A stretch of DNA of 64,000 nt from Euglena gracilis (lineage: Eukaryota > Euglenida > Euglenophyceae > Euglenales): positions 65,678,891 to 65,742,890 of the forward strand of contig CP154954.1 of the NCBI GenBank assembly GCA_039621445.1, read 5' to 3'. The notes under the pieces were generated by a model, which was given only the letters and a program-made list of their open reading frames with translations, had not been told where the DNA came from and made no database searches. Positions 9,118 to 19,200 of this stretch are shown here, one piece after another (positions within the stretch are counted from its first letter, which is position 1; each line of letters opens with the position of its first letter). Both the position numbers and the translations under genes were made by a program.

Positions 9118-10795
9118 TCTCGTGGCGCTGGCGGGTCGAAAAACGCTCGTTTTCGGCTCAAAAACAGTTTTTCCGGGTCCGGGAGGCCAAAAAACATCGT
9201 TTCGGGCAAAAAAAATTTTTTTCGATTTTTTTCGACTTTTTCGACCCGGTTTTGACCCAAAGTCAACGGGTCGGCGGCCCAAAACGGGGCGCTGGCGGGT
9301 CGAAAAACGCTCGTTTTCGGCTCAAAAACAGTTTTTCCGGGTCCGGGAGGCCCAAAAACATCGTTTCGGGCAAAAAAAATTTTTTCGATTTTTTTCGACT
9401 TTTTCGACCCGGTTTTGACCCAAAGCCAACGGGTCGGCGGCCCCAAACGGGGCGCTGGCGGGTCGAAAAACGCTCGTTTTCGGCTCAAAAACAGTTTTTC
9501 CGGGTCCGGGAGGCCAAAAAACATCGTTTCGGGCAAAAAATTTTTTTTCGATTTTTTTCGACTTTTTCGACCCGGTTTTGACCCGAAGTCAATGGGTCGG
9601 CGGCCCAAAACGGGGCGCTGGCGGGTCGAAAAACGCTCGTTTTCGGCTCAAAAACATTTTTGCGGGGTCCGGGAGGAAAAATAACATCGTTTCGGGCAAA
9701 AAAAAATTTTCGATTTTTTTCGACTTTTTCGACCCGGTTTTGACCCAAAGTCAACGGGTCGGCGGCCCAAAACGGGGCGCTGGCGGGTCGAAAAACGCTC
9801 GTTTTCGGCTCAAAAACAGTTTTTCCGGCTCCGGGAGGCCAAAAAACATCGTTTCGGGCAAAAAATTTTTTTTCGATTTTTTTCGACTTTTTTGACCTTG
9901 TTTTGACCCAAAGTCAATGGGTCGGCGGCCCAAAACGGGGCGCTGGCGGGTCGAAAAACGCTCGTTTTCGGCTCAAAAACAGTTTTTCTGGGTCCGGGAG
10001 GCCAAAAAACATCGTTTCGGGCAAAAAAATTTTTTTTTCGATTTTTTTCGACTTTTTTGGCCGAAAATGGCTAAGTCGAACAGTGGAAAAAGTGTGCAAA
10101 ATGGCCTAAATTGGCCGAAAAAACGGCCGTATCTCGGGCTAGGCGGTGAGCTGTGATGAAACCAAAATCACAGTAGATAGAGCGTTCCAAGGGCTTCAAT
10201 TTAGGTCTCTGGACATTTCCTTTGATTTTGCATCATTTTCGAGAAATTTTGAAAACATTGATTTTTTGACCCCCCACCCCCCGAAAACGGCTAAGTCGAA
10301 CAGAGGGAAAAGTGTACAAAACGGCCAGCTGCGCCGAAAACGGCCGTATCTCGGGCTAGGCGGGGCGTTGCGGGGAAATCAAAATACCGGTGGATGAGGC
10401 GTTCCAAGGGCTTCAAATTAGCTCTCCGGACATTTCCTTTGATTTTGCTTCATTTTGAAATATTGAGATATTTTGAAAATTGACATTTTTTGGCCGTCCA
10501 AAGGGGGGGGGGGCTTATCCAGGGGGGGATTGGCGAATCCTACCCAGTTTGGACCCCTTCGCGCGTGAATAACTCGGGCCTGGCGGGGAGTTGGGGGTCA
10601 AACCCAGGTGATTCGGAAACTAGGAATCCAGTCGCTCGTGACTGAAAAAAAAAAATTTGGGAACGGGGCCGGGATCATGGTGATAATCCGCCGGTTCCCG
10701 AGGTGGCCCCGAGGGGGGGGGGAGGGGGGGGGTTCGGGGGGGTTTTCCCCCAGTGGTAAGCTTCGCTCTTACCCATAAAGGGATAAGAGCTCAGC
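9117..10795 (+). repeat. Tandem-unit repeat element, arm 1 (plus orientation, 5' truncated)
   Basis: The element has three zones: about 163-bp tandem units (9124-10060); two diverged units of about 215 bp (10060-10490) sharing 'cgtatctcgggctaggcgg' and 'gcgttccaagggcttcaa'; and a unique end with 'ggtgataatccgccggttcc' and finally 'ggataagagctcagcg'. The same architecture is found in reverse at 12561-13838 and forward at 42536-43510. Complete copies start with GTGCTGAGCTCTTA and end with TAAGAGCTCAGC, a 12-bp terminal inverted repeat. This copy begins inside the tandem array and abuts truncated gag. No credible coding capacity was seen. Confidence 0.8.
9124..10060. repeat. Six tandem units of about 163 bp
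   Basis: Units begin with 'ggcgctggcgggtcgaaaaa' at 9124, 9288, 9451, 9614, 9776 and 9939. Units are highly similar, each with 'cgggtccgggaggcc' and 'ttttgacccaaagtcaacgg'. Long open frames across this array on both strands are a by-product of a period close to a multiple of three and are not genes. Confidence 0.95.
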
Positions 10796-10943
10796 GACCC
10801 CCCCCATATAAGACCCCCCCCTGGCCGGCCGAATGCCGGCCCTTTGGCCGGGACCGACCCCCCCATATAAGACCCCCCCCATATAAGACCCCCCCTGGGA
10901 TTTTGGCTCCCGAGGGGGGGTCTTATATGGGGGGGGCATGGTA
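10796..10943. mobile_element. Small C/G-run inverted-repeat element
   Basis: The left end reads ACCCCCCCATATAAGACCCC and the right end GGGGTCTTATATGGGG then GGGCATGGTA, forming terminal inverted repeats around about 100 bp. A direct second copy of the left motif and an internal GC palindrome (GGCCGGCCGAATGCCGGCC) lie inside. It sits between arm 1 of the tandem-unit repeat and the interrupted RT of retrotransposon copy 2. Confidence 0.6.
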
Positions 10944-10944
10944 G

Positions 10945-11190
10945 GGGGGGGGGTGGTACCTTACGGGTGCTAAACGGTCATCCATCATTTGTTGAAATTG
11001 TTGTGAGGCATTGGTTAACCCCATTACATTTACCCTCCATTGGTAAAGACCCTTTGGTGTGAAGGAGCAAGTTATAGGCCTACTATCCGGGTGAAGCGGC
11101 TGTTGGTGAAAGGCTTGTTTTAAATCCAAAATGGAGAACATTTGGTTTGCGCCATGCTTCACCAAGATGTCTTCAATTTTCGGAAGAGGG
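10945..11190 (-). pseudogene. Reverse transcriptase, palm part 2 (copy 2)
   Basis: The segment reads YPLPKIEDILVKHGANQ, FSILDLKQAFHQQPLHP, and FTPKGLYQWRVNVMGLTNAS, nearly identical to copy 1 residues 305-370, and then QQMMDDRLAPVRY. It is cut off just before the YIDD active-site motif by the G-run element to its left. On its upstream side it is separated from the rest of RT by the insertion at 11193-12182. Confidence 0.9.
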
Positions 11191-11192
11191 TA

Positions 11193-12182
11193 CCATGCCC
11201 CCCCCCCCCCGAGCTGTTCCCTCCCCCGAGCTATTCCCATTGGGGGGACGGGAATAGCTCACTGTCATAGCACTTTTCACAAAGAACTTCCCAAAAAAGT
11301 GCTCAAAAATCGACGTTTTTGGACCATTTTCAAAACTTAAAATTGACCATTTTTTGCGAACATCCAAAAAAGTTGCCAAATATGACCTTTTGGGCTGCCC
11401 TAGGGTTGGATATATATATATATATATATCTATTATCAGATATAATAATATATCCTCTATCTATATATAATATATCTATATATATGATCTACTATTCTCA
11501 ATATATCTATCTCCATCTTCTCTATACTCTTTCTCTTCCCATATATAATATATATCTAAACTATATCTAGAAAGCAGCAAGATTCTACTTGGCCCCCCGG
11601 GGGGGGGTCCAAGTAGAATCTCCAGGGGGGGGGTCCAGTTTTTGCGTTACATGGAATAGGGTTAGGTGCCGAATTAGGCTTAGGCTTAGGCCTAACTTGT
11701 ACACCTCTCACCCTCTATAATTAGGCCTAACCCTAAAACTCGCGCACCTAACCCTATTCCATCATTAACGCAAAATCTTTTTGAACCCCCTGGAGATTCT
11801 ACTTGGACCCCCCCCGGGGGGGGGGGCCAAGTAGAATCTTGCTGCCATAATATATATATATTATATAGAAAAAAATATATATATATATAATACCATATAT
11901 ATAATAAATTCTGACTTTTATCATATATTTTTATAGATATTATCCAATCTCTCATCTCTCTATCCTCTGCTCTTCTTTTCTTCTTTAAATTCTGCCCTCT
12001 CTCCTGTCTCTCATCTCCCTCTCTCCCTCCTCTCTCTCTCTCTCTCTCTCTATCCTCCCTTCTCCTCTCTCTCAAAGCTGGGGGGGGGGACCTGGGTCCC
12101 ACCCCCCCCCCGAGCTGTTCCCCTCCCCCGTATGCCATTGGGGCCGTAAACCCGGGGACGGAATAGCCGGGGGGGGGGCATG
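11193..12182. mobile_element. 990-bp insertion with CCATGCCCC ends and TA target duplication
   Basis: The insertion starts CCATGCCCCCCCC and ends GGGGGGGGCATG, and TA flanks both sides (11191-11192, 12183-12184). Removing it joins 'cggaagagggTA' to 'attgcatctacggg', which matches uninterrupted copy 1 ('gggtagggggtagttgcatc' near 3350). The insertion and TA duplication are thus supported by an empty-site comparison. Near each end is a short hairpin segment (GAGCTGTTCCC ... GGGAATAGCTC). The middle is TA-rich and CT-rich and contains a nested foldback (11571-11846). No transposase is seen, so it is non-autonomous. Confidence 0.8.
11571..11846. repeat. Nested foldback (long inverted repeat)
   Basis: The arms are about 110 bp each. 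The left arm begins GCAGCAAGATTCTACTTGG and continues through 'aagtagaatctccagg' to 'ggaatagggttaggtgc'; the right arm (about 11735-11846) is its reverse complement, ending CCAAGTAGAATCTTGCTGCC. Each arm itself contains a smaller palindrome (CTACTTGG / CCAAGTAG around a C-G run). The loop contains repeated 'taggcttaggc'. It sits inside TA-rich DNA. Confidence 0.8.
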
Positions 12183-12183
12183 T

Positions 12184-12560
12184 AATTGCATCTACGGGAT
12201 TGGGTTGGGTCCCCTCAGCAAAAACCCCCCTCCAAGGAAAATCGGCTGACTTTTTGGGCACGGGGAAAGTTTGTGAGAGCCATTCTGATTTTTTTTTGTT
12301 GTGGCTGGCTCGATGAATTTCATGTCGATCCAATCTTGAGTGATTTTTTTCCAAAGCTTCTTTTCGTTCCCCGTGCATAAAAAATGGTTTTTGTCGGGTG
12401 GGCCGCGCTCCTTCTTGCAAAGGTGTGAATGCATAACCATATGGTCCTCTTACGGGTGGGTCGGGTTGTACCTTTCCTCTTCAGATTCCGATTCATTGTT
12501 CCCCTCCCCCTCCCTTGCAATGATCATTTTGCGAATGGGTAGGGGGTCGCATTTTCCCTT
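12184..12560 (-). pseudogene. Reverse transcriptase, fingers part 1 (copy 2)
   Basis: Reading leftwards this segment has RKMIIAREGEG (matching copy 1 INRMIIAREGE), then GARPTRQKPFFMHGERKE, LSQTFPVPKKSADFPWRGV and ends where copy 1 has RRCNYPLPK. Several frameshifts are present. It is bounded on the right by the tandem-unit repeat insertion and on the left by the TA-flanked insertion. Confidence 0.85.
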
Positions 12561-13838
12561 CATGTAGAGCGAGTGAGCAAGGCTTCCACTGGGGGAAAAA
12601 AACCCTCCCCCCTCGGGGCCACCTCGGGAACCGGCGGATTATCACCATGATCCCGGCCCCGTTTCCCGGAATTTTTTTTTTCAGTCGCGAGCGACTGGAT
12701 TCCTAGTTTCCGAATCACCTGGGTTTGACCCCCAACTCCCCGCCAGGCCCGTTATTCACGCCCCGCCTAGCCCGAGATACGGCCGTTTTTGGCCCGGATG
12801 GCCGTTTTGTACTTTTTCCACTGTTCGACTTTTTTCGGGGGGTGGGGGTCAAAAAACCTATGTTTTCAAAATTTCTCGAAAATGATGCAAAATCAAAGGA
12901 AATGTCCGGAGACCTAAATTGAAGCCCTTGGAACGCTCTATCTACTGGTATTTTTGGTTTCCCCGCAGCTCACCGCCTAGCCCGAGATACGGCCGTTTTT
13001 TCAGCCAATTTAGGCCATTTTGTACACTTTTCCCTCTGTCCGACTTTGCCGTTTTCGGCCAAAAAGTCGAAAAAAATCGAAAATTTTTTTTTTTGCCCAA
13101 AACGATGTTTTTTGGCCTCCCGGACCCGGAAAAACTGTTTTTGAGCCGAAAACGAGTGCTTTTCGACCCGCCGGCGCCCCGTTTTGGGCCGCCGACTTTG
13201 GATCAAAACCGGGTCAAAAAAGTCGAAAAAAATCGGAAAATTTTTTTTGCCCGAAACGATGTTTTTTGGCCTCCCGGAGCCGGAAAATTTTTTTTTGACC
13301 CAAAACGAGCGTTTTTCGACCCGCCAGCGCCCCGTTTTGGGCCGCCGACCCATTGACTCTGGGTCAAAACAAGGTCAAAAAAGTCGGAAAAAATCGAAAA
13401 AAATTTTTTTTGCCCGAAACGATGTTTTTTGGCCTCCCGGACCCGGAAAAACTGTTTTTGAGCCGAAAACGAGCGTTTTTCGACCCGCCAGCGCCCCATT
13501 TTGGGCCGCCGACCCATTGACTTTGGGTCAAAACAAGGTCAAAAAAGTCGAAAAAAATCGAAAAAATTTTTTTGCCCGAAACGATGTTTTTTGGCCTCCC
13601 GGACCCGGAAAAACTGTTTCTGCGCCGAAAAGGAGCGTTTTTCGACCCGCCAGCGCCCTGTTTTGGGCCGCCGACCCATTGACTTTGGGTCAAAACCGGG
13701 TCAAAAAAGTCGAAAAAAATCGAAAATGACCGTTTTTCAACCCCCTCCCAAGCCCAGGACGGGCCGCCGGGCCGGTGTCAATGAAGGGGTGGGGGCGCGC
13801 TTATAAAGAGCTCAGCACTATTCAAAACCTGGTTTTCA
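12561..13838 (-). repeat. Tandem-unit repeat element, arm 2 (minus orientation, near full length)
   Basis: This is the reverse complement of arm 1. It begins on its own strand at 13838 with 'ccaggttttgaatagtgctg', has four units of about 160 bp (13045-13730), the diverged 'cgtatctcgggctaggcgg' zone and the 'gattatcaccatgatcccgg' zone (about 12640), and ends near 12561. It was inserted between the protease and RT of copy 2. Because arm 1 and arm 2 are inverted and lie at different points of the retrotransposon, they are separate insertions rather than LTRs. Confidence 0.8.
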
Positions 13839-14444
13839 GTTGCATTCTCCAAATTCTTGTCCAAAATCTTGAGCGAGTGTTCGTCCAAGGCTTGTCCCCT
13901 TTGATCAAAACCCTCAACAGGAAGTTGCTTTGGGGTAGTGTGTTAGGGACTTTTCCTTGTCGTTTTCTCCTATGATCTCTCACACCGAACAAAAATGTCA
14001 ACTCGGGTTCCTCCACTACCAAAGCACGATGATGTGGAAAAATTCCAATTTTTGTTTGCACAAGCCATGGGTATGACAAAATTGCGTCCACTTTAATATT
14101 GGCTTCATAAAATTCCACCTCGTACTCAAAATCTGTGGGTGGGGTATTATTGTTCACCTCCCCTTGCAATTTCATAATCACCTTAGTGCACCTCCCCCCA
14201 CCACTCAAGGCTTGACCGTCAGCGGTTTCAAACCTCAAGGGGTGTTCGGCCGGTGCTCACTCACCAACCCTTGCCTTACGAGATTAGCCTCCGCACCGGT
14301 GTCTACCAAAACGTCCATGTTTTGTTCTTCCCCGTTTCCCAAAACAACCCTTGTCCGAATCAAAAGTTGTCGGTCCTTAGAAAATTTCTCAATTCCTGTG
14401 GGTGGGTATCTCTTTTTAACCATCCGTGATTTCAAATGTACCAC
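13839..14444 (-). pseudogene. Aspartic protease (copy 2)
   Basis: The N-terminal part (14444-14235) has VLVDTGAEANLVRQGL, with the catalytic DTGA. After a one-base frame change, 14238-13839 has LRFETADGQALSGGGRCTKV and VDAILSYPWL, then LPVEGFDQRGQALDEH in a further frame, matching LPLEGLDQKLQFLSDED of copy 1. In copy 1 a polylysine tract separates the protease from this segment; here ordinary sequence (TFLFGVRDHRRKRQGK) occupies that place. The segment stops at the insertion of the tandem-unit repeat at 13838. Confidence 0.8.
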
Positions 14445-15875
14445 CTTTGGTTTTCTTGGGGTTGCTAGTGTTGGCGGGGGGCTTATTACCCTCTATCAAC
14501 AAGGCCCAAACTCCCCACCTCACACCCCCCATTGGTTTCCCATCGACCTCAACAAGCTTGGTTCCGGGTGGAAAATACAACTTTTTTGTTGCCTTCCGAA
14601 CAAGTTCTCTCACCCAACCTCTGTTCCAATCGGGTAAAATGCAAATGGCATCACAAGGGTGCTTTTGCAATTTCTTTGCCACCTTTGGCCACAATGACCA
14701 GGGAGGGTTCAACCAAACCATGCCCCCCCCTCCCCATGGTACCGCCAAAGCATTTTCCTTCTCGGCCAAATATGATGTGCACTGAGAATTTTGGGTAGAA
14801 GCAAAACAATCCACCTCGGCCCTCCTTTGAAAATTCTCCTCAATCATTTGCAGAAATGAATTTCGAACGGCATAGTCCTCACGTTTGAAGGAAAAATTCT
14901 CCTCCTTAAAATCAAGGGCCGAAGGAAGGTGCTCGACCAACTTCTCAGGTACTCTCCATTTTTGTTGAGTGCTCACCCTCATTCTGTTTCCTCCCAATTG
15001 TTCTTTGTGAACCAACCCACCCCCCTCACTCACAATCAAATGGGGGCAGGTTTTCCCATCACAAAGTTTGTCCTTCAAACTCAACAAATTTTGACTCCCC
15101 CAAATACGAGTGGGTTTCTGATATCCCCAGTCGGAAAATTGACAATAATCCACATCAATGAAATTCAAATTTTGCACACAATGCCTTTTTGGCAAAAGTC
15201 CCGTTCGGGGATTTTTAATCCACCATAATTTGGGCTTAAAATATTCCACAATTTCCAAAGTTTTTGTCACGAGTTGGTCTGCCCATTCCAGATTTCTTTC
15301 TCCCACCGTCTTAGCACGGCTATACTCCGTGCAAGGCACACTTGCCGTTATGACTTGAAAATATGCACGGGGGTATTTTCGATAATTCCACTCCAGAATA
15401 TCCGTAACGTGGGTCGGGTGAAATTTTGGGTTCACATCCAAGGATACCACCTGGTACCCGTTTTCCTCCAAACACCTCCCAACAGACCCTTTCCCGAAAA
15501 CAAATCCAATGCCTTGGGAACTTTCCAACTTCCCACACCTTTGATGGATGCTCTTTCGCTCAAATAACCATAATAATTGTTGAACCTGGGCCGTGCACTC
15601 TCCTGGCTTGCACACCTGGTCCACGGTTTGCCCTTCCTCGACACGGGCTGCCATTGGCCACTCAAGGCCTCAAGTCTCAAGGCCACTTGTCTTCTCGAGT
15701 TGGTTGTCGAGGATGAACTCATTGAAATCATTGAATTGGCACCATTGCTCATCTTTGATATTGCACACTCTTCATTGCCTGATTTCGAACCTGAGGTGAA
15801 GGGATTGGAAGACAAAGACACACATTCTTCACCACGGTAATATTCTCCATGTGAAGATGTGGTTGGGTTATGCAA
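14416..15875 (-). pseudogene. C5- and N6-methyltransferase-like domains (copy 2)
   Basis: The architecture matches copy 1. A Ser-rich leader (15875-15560) precedes ALDLFSGKG (about 15510), which continues in the next frame as GKGSVGRCLEENGYQ, the shift falling near a short homopolymer. Counting from 15654: SVPCTEYS (105-112) retains the Pro-Cys motif; WWIKNP (144-149) has Lys where copy 1 has Glu in the ENP motif, so the cytosine methyltransferase would be expected to be inactive; VDYCQFSDWGYQKPTRIW follows (168-185). The second module has VDCFASTQNSQC (281-292) and LNPPWSLWP (315-323), then LPDWNRGWV. No stop interrupts residues 55-412. The conservation of both modules argues that they were functional in the ancestor. 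Confidence 0.8.
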
Positions 15876-15951
15876 AATACTTTGGGGGTTTTCGATGCCC
15901 GAGGATGTAAACCCCTCAAAAACATGACCCCGGCGTCCCTAATGATGAATA

Positions 15952-16232
15952 CCATGCCCCCCCCCATATTGTACCCCCCCCCCCATAATGTACCCCCCCT
16001 TCCGACCCCCCGAAAATTTTTGACCAAAAACTGGCCGCCGAAGGCGGCCGGAAGATTTTTTTCGGGTCGGTGAAAATTCGGCGGATCTTATATTTCCGGC
16101 CGCCATCAGCGGACACAAGAAAATGGGCTAAAAAATCTCTGTACCCCCCCACTCTGAGGGACCCCCCCCCATAATGTACCCCCCCCCTCGAAAATGGCTC
16201 CTAGGGGGGGGTACAATATGGGGGGGGCATGG
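15952..16232. mobile_element. 281-bp inverted-repeat element with TA duplication
   Basis: The ends are CCATGCCCCCCCCCATATTG and CAATATGGGGGGGGCATGG, with TA on both sides (15950-15951 and 16233-16234). Inverted similarity extends to TACCCCCC. It shares the CCATGCCCC terminus and TA duplication with the 990-bp insertion at 11193-12182 and a right end at 36175-36188, so these form one family. The inside holds a GGCCGCCGAAGGCGGCC palindrome. It splits the methyltransferase block from gag in copy 2 and has no coding capacity. Confidence 0.85.
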
Positions 16233-16234
16233 TA

Positions 16235-19200
16235 GGGCGGGCCACCGTTGGTGTTGGGTTATTGTTATTGCCCTTCCCCCCTTTGGCGCCGAAATTCTGG
16301 TCAAATCCTTTGCCCCTCCCCCTTCCCTTACCACCCTTCCCCTTGTACCCCTGTTGGTTACCCCCATACCATTGGGAGTTATTTGCCCCATGTCCCTGGG
16401 AATTATTCCCCCCTTTCCATTGGCTGCCCTTGCCATACGGCTGAAAATTGTTTCTGTTCCACGGGGCTTGTCTAGCAACATACGGCATTGTTGGTTGTGA
16501 GGGGGGTGGGATGCATTGTGCCCCCCCCACCACCGGTCTTTGCACATTAGGTGGGTTCTCCACCGTTGAAAGCCTTGAAGAATTGCTTGATGGCTGCACA
16601 TTTGAAGATGGAACCGCAACAGATTGATCAGGTTTTGCTGTTTCGCTGATTTGTGATTTGCTTCTGGCTGGGGGAGGTGTCGTTGCCCTACCCAGGGTTG
16701 ACCCAGGTGAACTCTTCCGACTCCCCGATTGCCTCCCCCCTCGATTTTCAGCACCCATCGATCTTGAACGCCTGAACCCTTGATAGACTAGGGCACAACT
16801 TCACAAGGCATCGTGTTTGTTTCTGAGTGCCAATTTTGTTTTCACGAGGTTGAAAATGTCCTCGGTGGTCAAAACCGGTTCAATTTCCTGAACCTGAAAC
16901 AAAACGTTTGAATCGTCAAACTCTTTGCCATGAAAACTCTTGACTTTTTCATAGGCAGAAATGTCAGGGAAAATGATTTCAAATTCCCCCTCGTGAATTT
17001 CCGACACTTTTGTGGGTCTTTTCCCAAGTATTCTCCCCAAGCTTTCCGAAACCATTTCTGAATTCCTATTGCCTGGCACCTTCAGGCGTAAAGTTGGCTG
17101 ATTATTCAGCCTCCTTTCCTCCTCATCTGAAACCCATTTTAGGATGAATGAGGGAAGTTTCTGCAACAAAAGCCGTTTTGCTTCCCCCTCCCCGGCATCC
17201 TTAACCTTGTATTTGGCCATCTTGAAATTTGCCTGAAGCCAGTGCTCAAGGGCTACTTTGCCCATATAAAAAAGGCTCACCTGCTGCCAATTTTGCTTTG
17301 CCCCAGATTCCTGATTCTGCGAAAATGTCATTTCCAGGTGACCCCACCCGGCATTAAAATTGATCCCCCCTTCCTTGAGATGTAGCTTCAGAATTTTTTT
17401 GCTCGTTTCGTCAAGGCAATCCTCCAACAGAGCAACTTTCAAATCTTCACTCACTTCCCCCCTGCAGAATTCAGTTTCCGTGAAAATGCTTGCCAATCCT
17501 CAGAAAATTGCTGCCAATCTTGAGATTTCCCTGAAAATTTTGGTGCAGTCAAATTTCTCAACACATGCTGCACCGCTGGGTTACCCACACTTATGACTGG
17601 GGGTCGCAGGGGTGCCCCCCCCCCCAATGGCACAATTGCCACTGACCTGATTTATTGCAAATGCACCCCCCTGTGAACTACTTGATGGTCTGCACCCGCC
17701 CAGATCAACATCCCAGATTTCACATGGCATCATTGGGGTTACCCCCTTAATCCCGAAAATCCCAGATGATTGAGCCAGTGACACCCCCTTAATGCCAAAA
17801 ATCCCAGAATTCGGCTGATTTACTGTCTTGGGCTGGGCCACTTCAGGTGCCTTGGGGTCAATTTGCTGTGTTTCTTCGGCTGAAATTTCCTGGACCCTCC
17901 CCTCCATGAAATCCAAACGAGTCTGCAAAGTTTGACATAGTTTTTGCAAACCCTCCCATTGACTCTTTTCACGCTGAAAATCTGTCTGCATGTTCATCAA
18001 AACTGTGAAAAATTGCTGTTTCACTCGATTTTCAATGTCATTTTGCAACTTTTCAAAATGTTCTTCCTTTTGGGTTTGCCTCAGCTTTTCATCCATCATT
18101 TGCACCATCATAATTTCCATCATTTTTCTGACCTGGGCTGCCATTTCTCTACGAACTTCCAGTTGAGTTGTTGCTTCTGATTTTTCCAGCATTTCAACCA
18201 CCTTATCCCAAGGCACCTCCTGGCTTCCCAGAAATTTCTCGAATGCTGTGATCCTGCCCCCCAGAGCTTTGCTCTCGTTTTTAATTGCTTCAAATCGCTG
18301 CTGAATTTCCTGGGTTAAGGTTCCAAAACTTGATTTTGATTCCTCCCCAACCATTTTCAGCCCAGCAGCGATTTCAGCAAATTTTCTGTCCACCCCAGAG
18401 CATAGCTCACAATTTGCTTGTCGAATTGCCAAAATTTCTTTCTGAAAATCTGATTTAATTTCCTCAACAGAATGCAAACAAATGCCAACTTGTTCGACCA
18501 ACCCACCTGGTACAAAAAATTTGTTTTGGACATCTTTTCCACGGCTCTCAAGTTGTGCCAGCTCACCACCCAGAAAATCCCGTAATTTCTTCTCAAAATC
18601 ATGAAATTTCCCCTCAATCTGCCTTTGAACTTCAATCACCAAAAGCTGTTTGTGGCAGTTTGCAATGTTTTCCACAGCACTCCCCCCTTCCTGGCATCGT
18701 AAAATAAATTGGCTGACTGATTGCTGAATTTGCTCCTGACTTTTTTGCTTTTCGTGCTCAAACTGGCTGCACATTTCTGCAGTTCGTTTCTCCAAATTTT
18801 CATGGATGAATTGCAAAAGTTCTGCCTGTGCTCGGGCATTTTTTTCAGCCAAATTCTTCTCAAAATTTTCCAGCCGATTCTCAATCACAACCTGGGGGGG
18901 AATTATGCTTTCCCAATTTGTTATACTTCGGCTCAATTCCTGCAAATAACAATCTACCCCATATGCCCATTGGACCCATGATTCAAAATCATCACACCCC
19001 ATCATTTGGCAATCAGAATCGGGGGGCTGCGGTCCAAAAATAGGGGGCTGATAAACAGGCAATTCTGGTTCCATTTCCTCATCCCCCCTGATTTCCATGT
19101 TAGACCCTGCTTGATTTAACAGCCCGGCTGGCCCCCCTATGGCCAGATTGGGAGATTCAGCCAGTGAAACTGCTGCCGTTAAATTTTCAGGGGCTGGCTG

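Noticed and set aside
9124-10060. CRISPR-like array
   Set aside because: Units are about 163 bp with no unique spacers, in a eukaryotic transposon-rich setting.
8971-10109. Overlapping open frames on both strands with repeated GRRP/FDPPAPRFGPP-like peptides (also 12970-13729 and 42437-43164)
   Set aside because: They follow the 163-bp tandem units. The same peptides appear on both strands and in several frames, which shows repeat structure and not coding.
10945-12560. RT fragment as a third, separate retrotransposon copy
   Set aside because: Protein alignment to copy 1 shows it continues exactly where the protease part of copy 2 (13839-14444) is interrupted, so both are parts of copy 2.
9117-13838. 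The two tandem-unit arms as LTRs of one retrotransposon
   Set aside because: They are in opposite orientation, sit at different internal points of copy 2 and abut copy 1 gag; a third copy lies alone at 42536. LTRs would be direct repeats at element ends.
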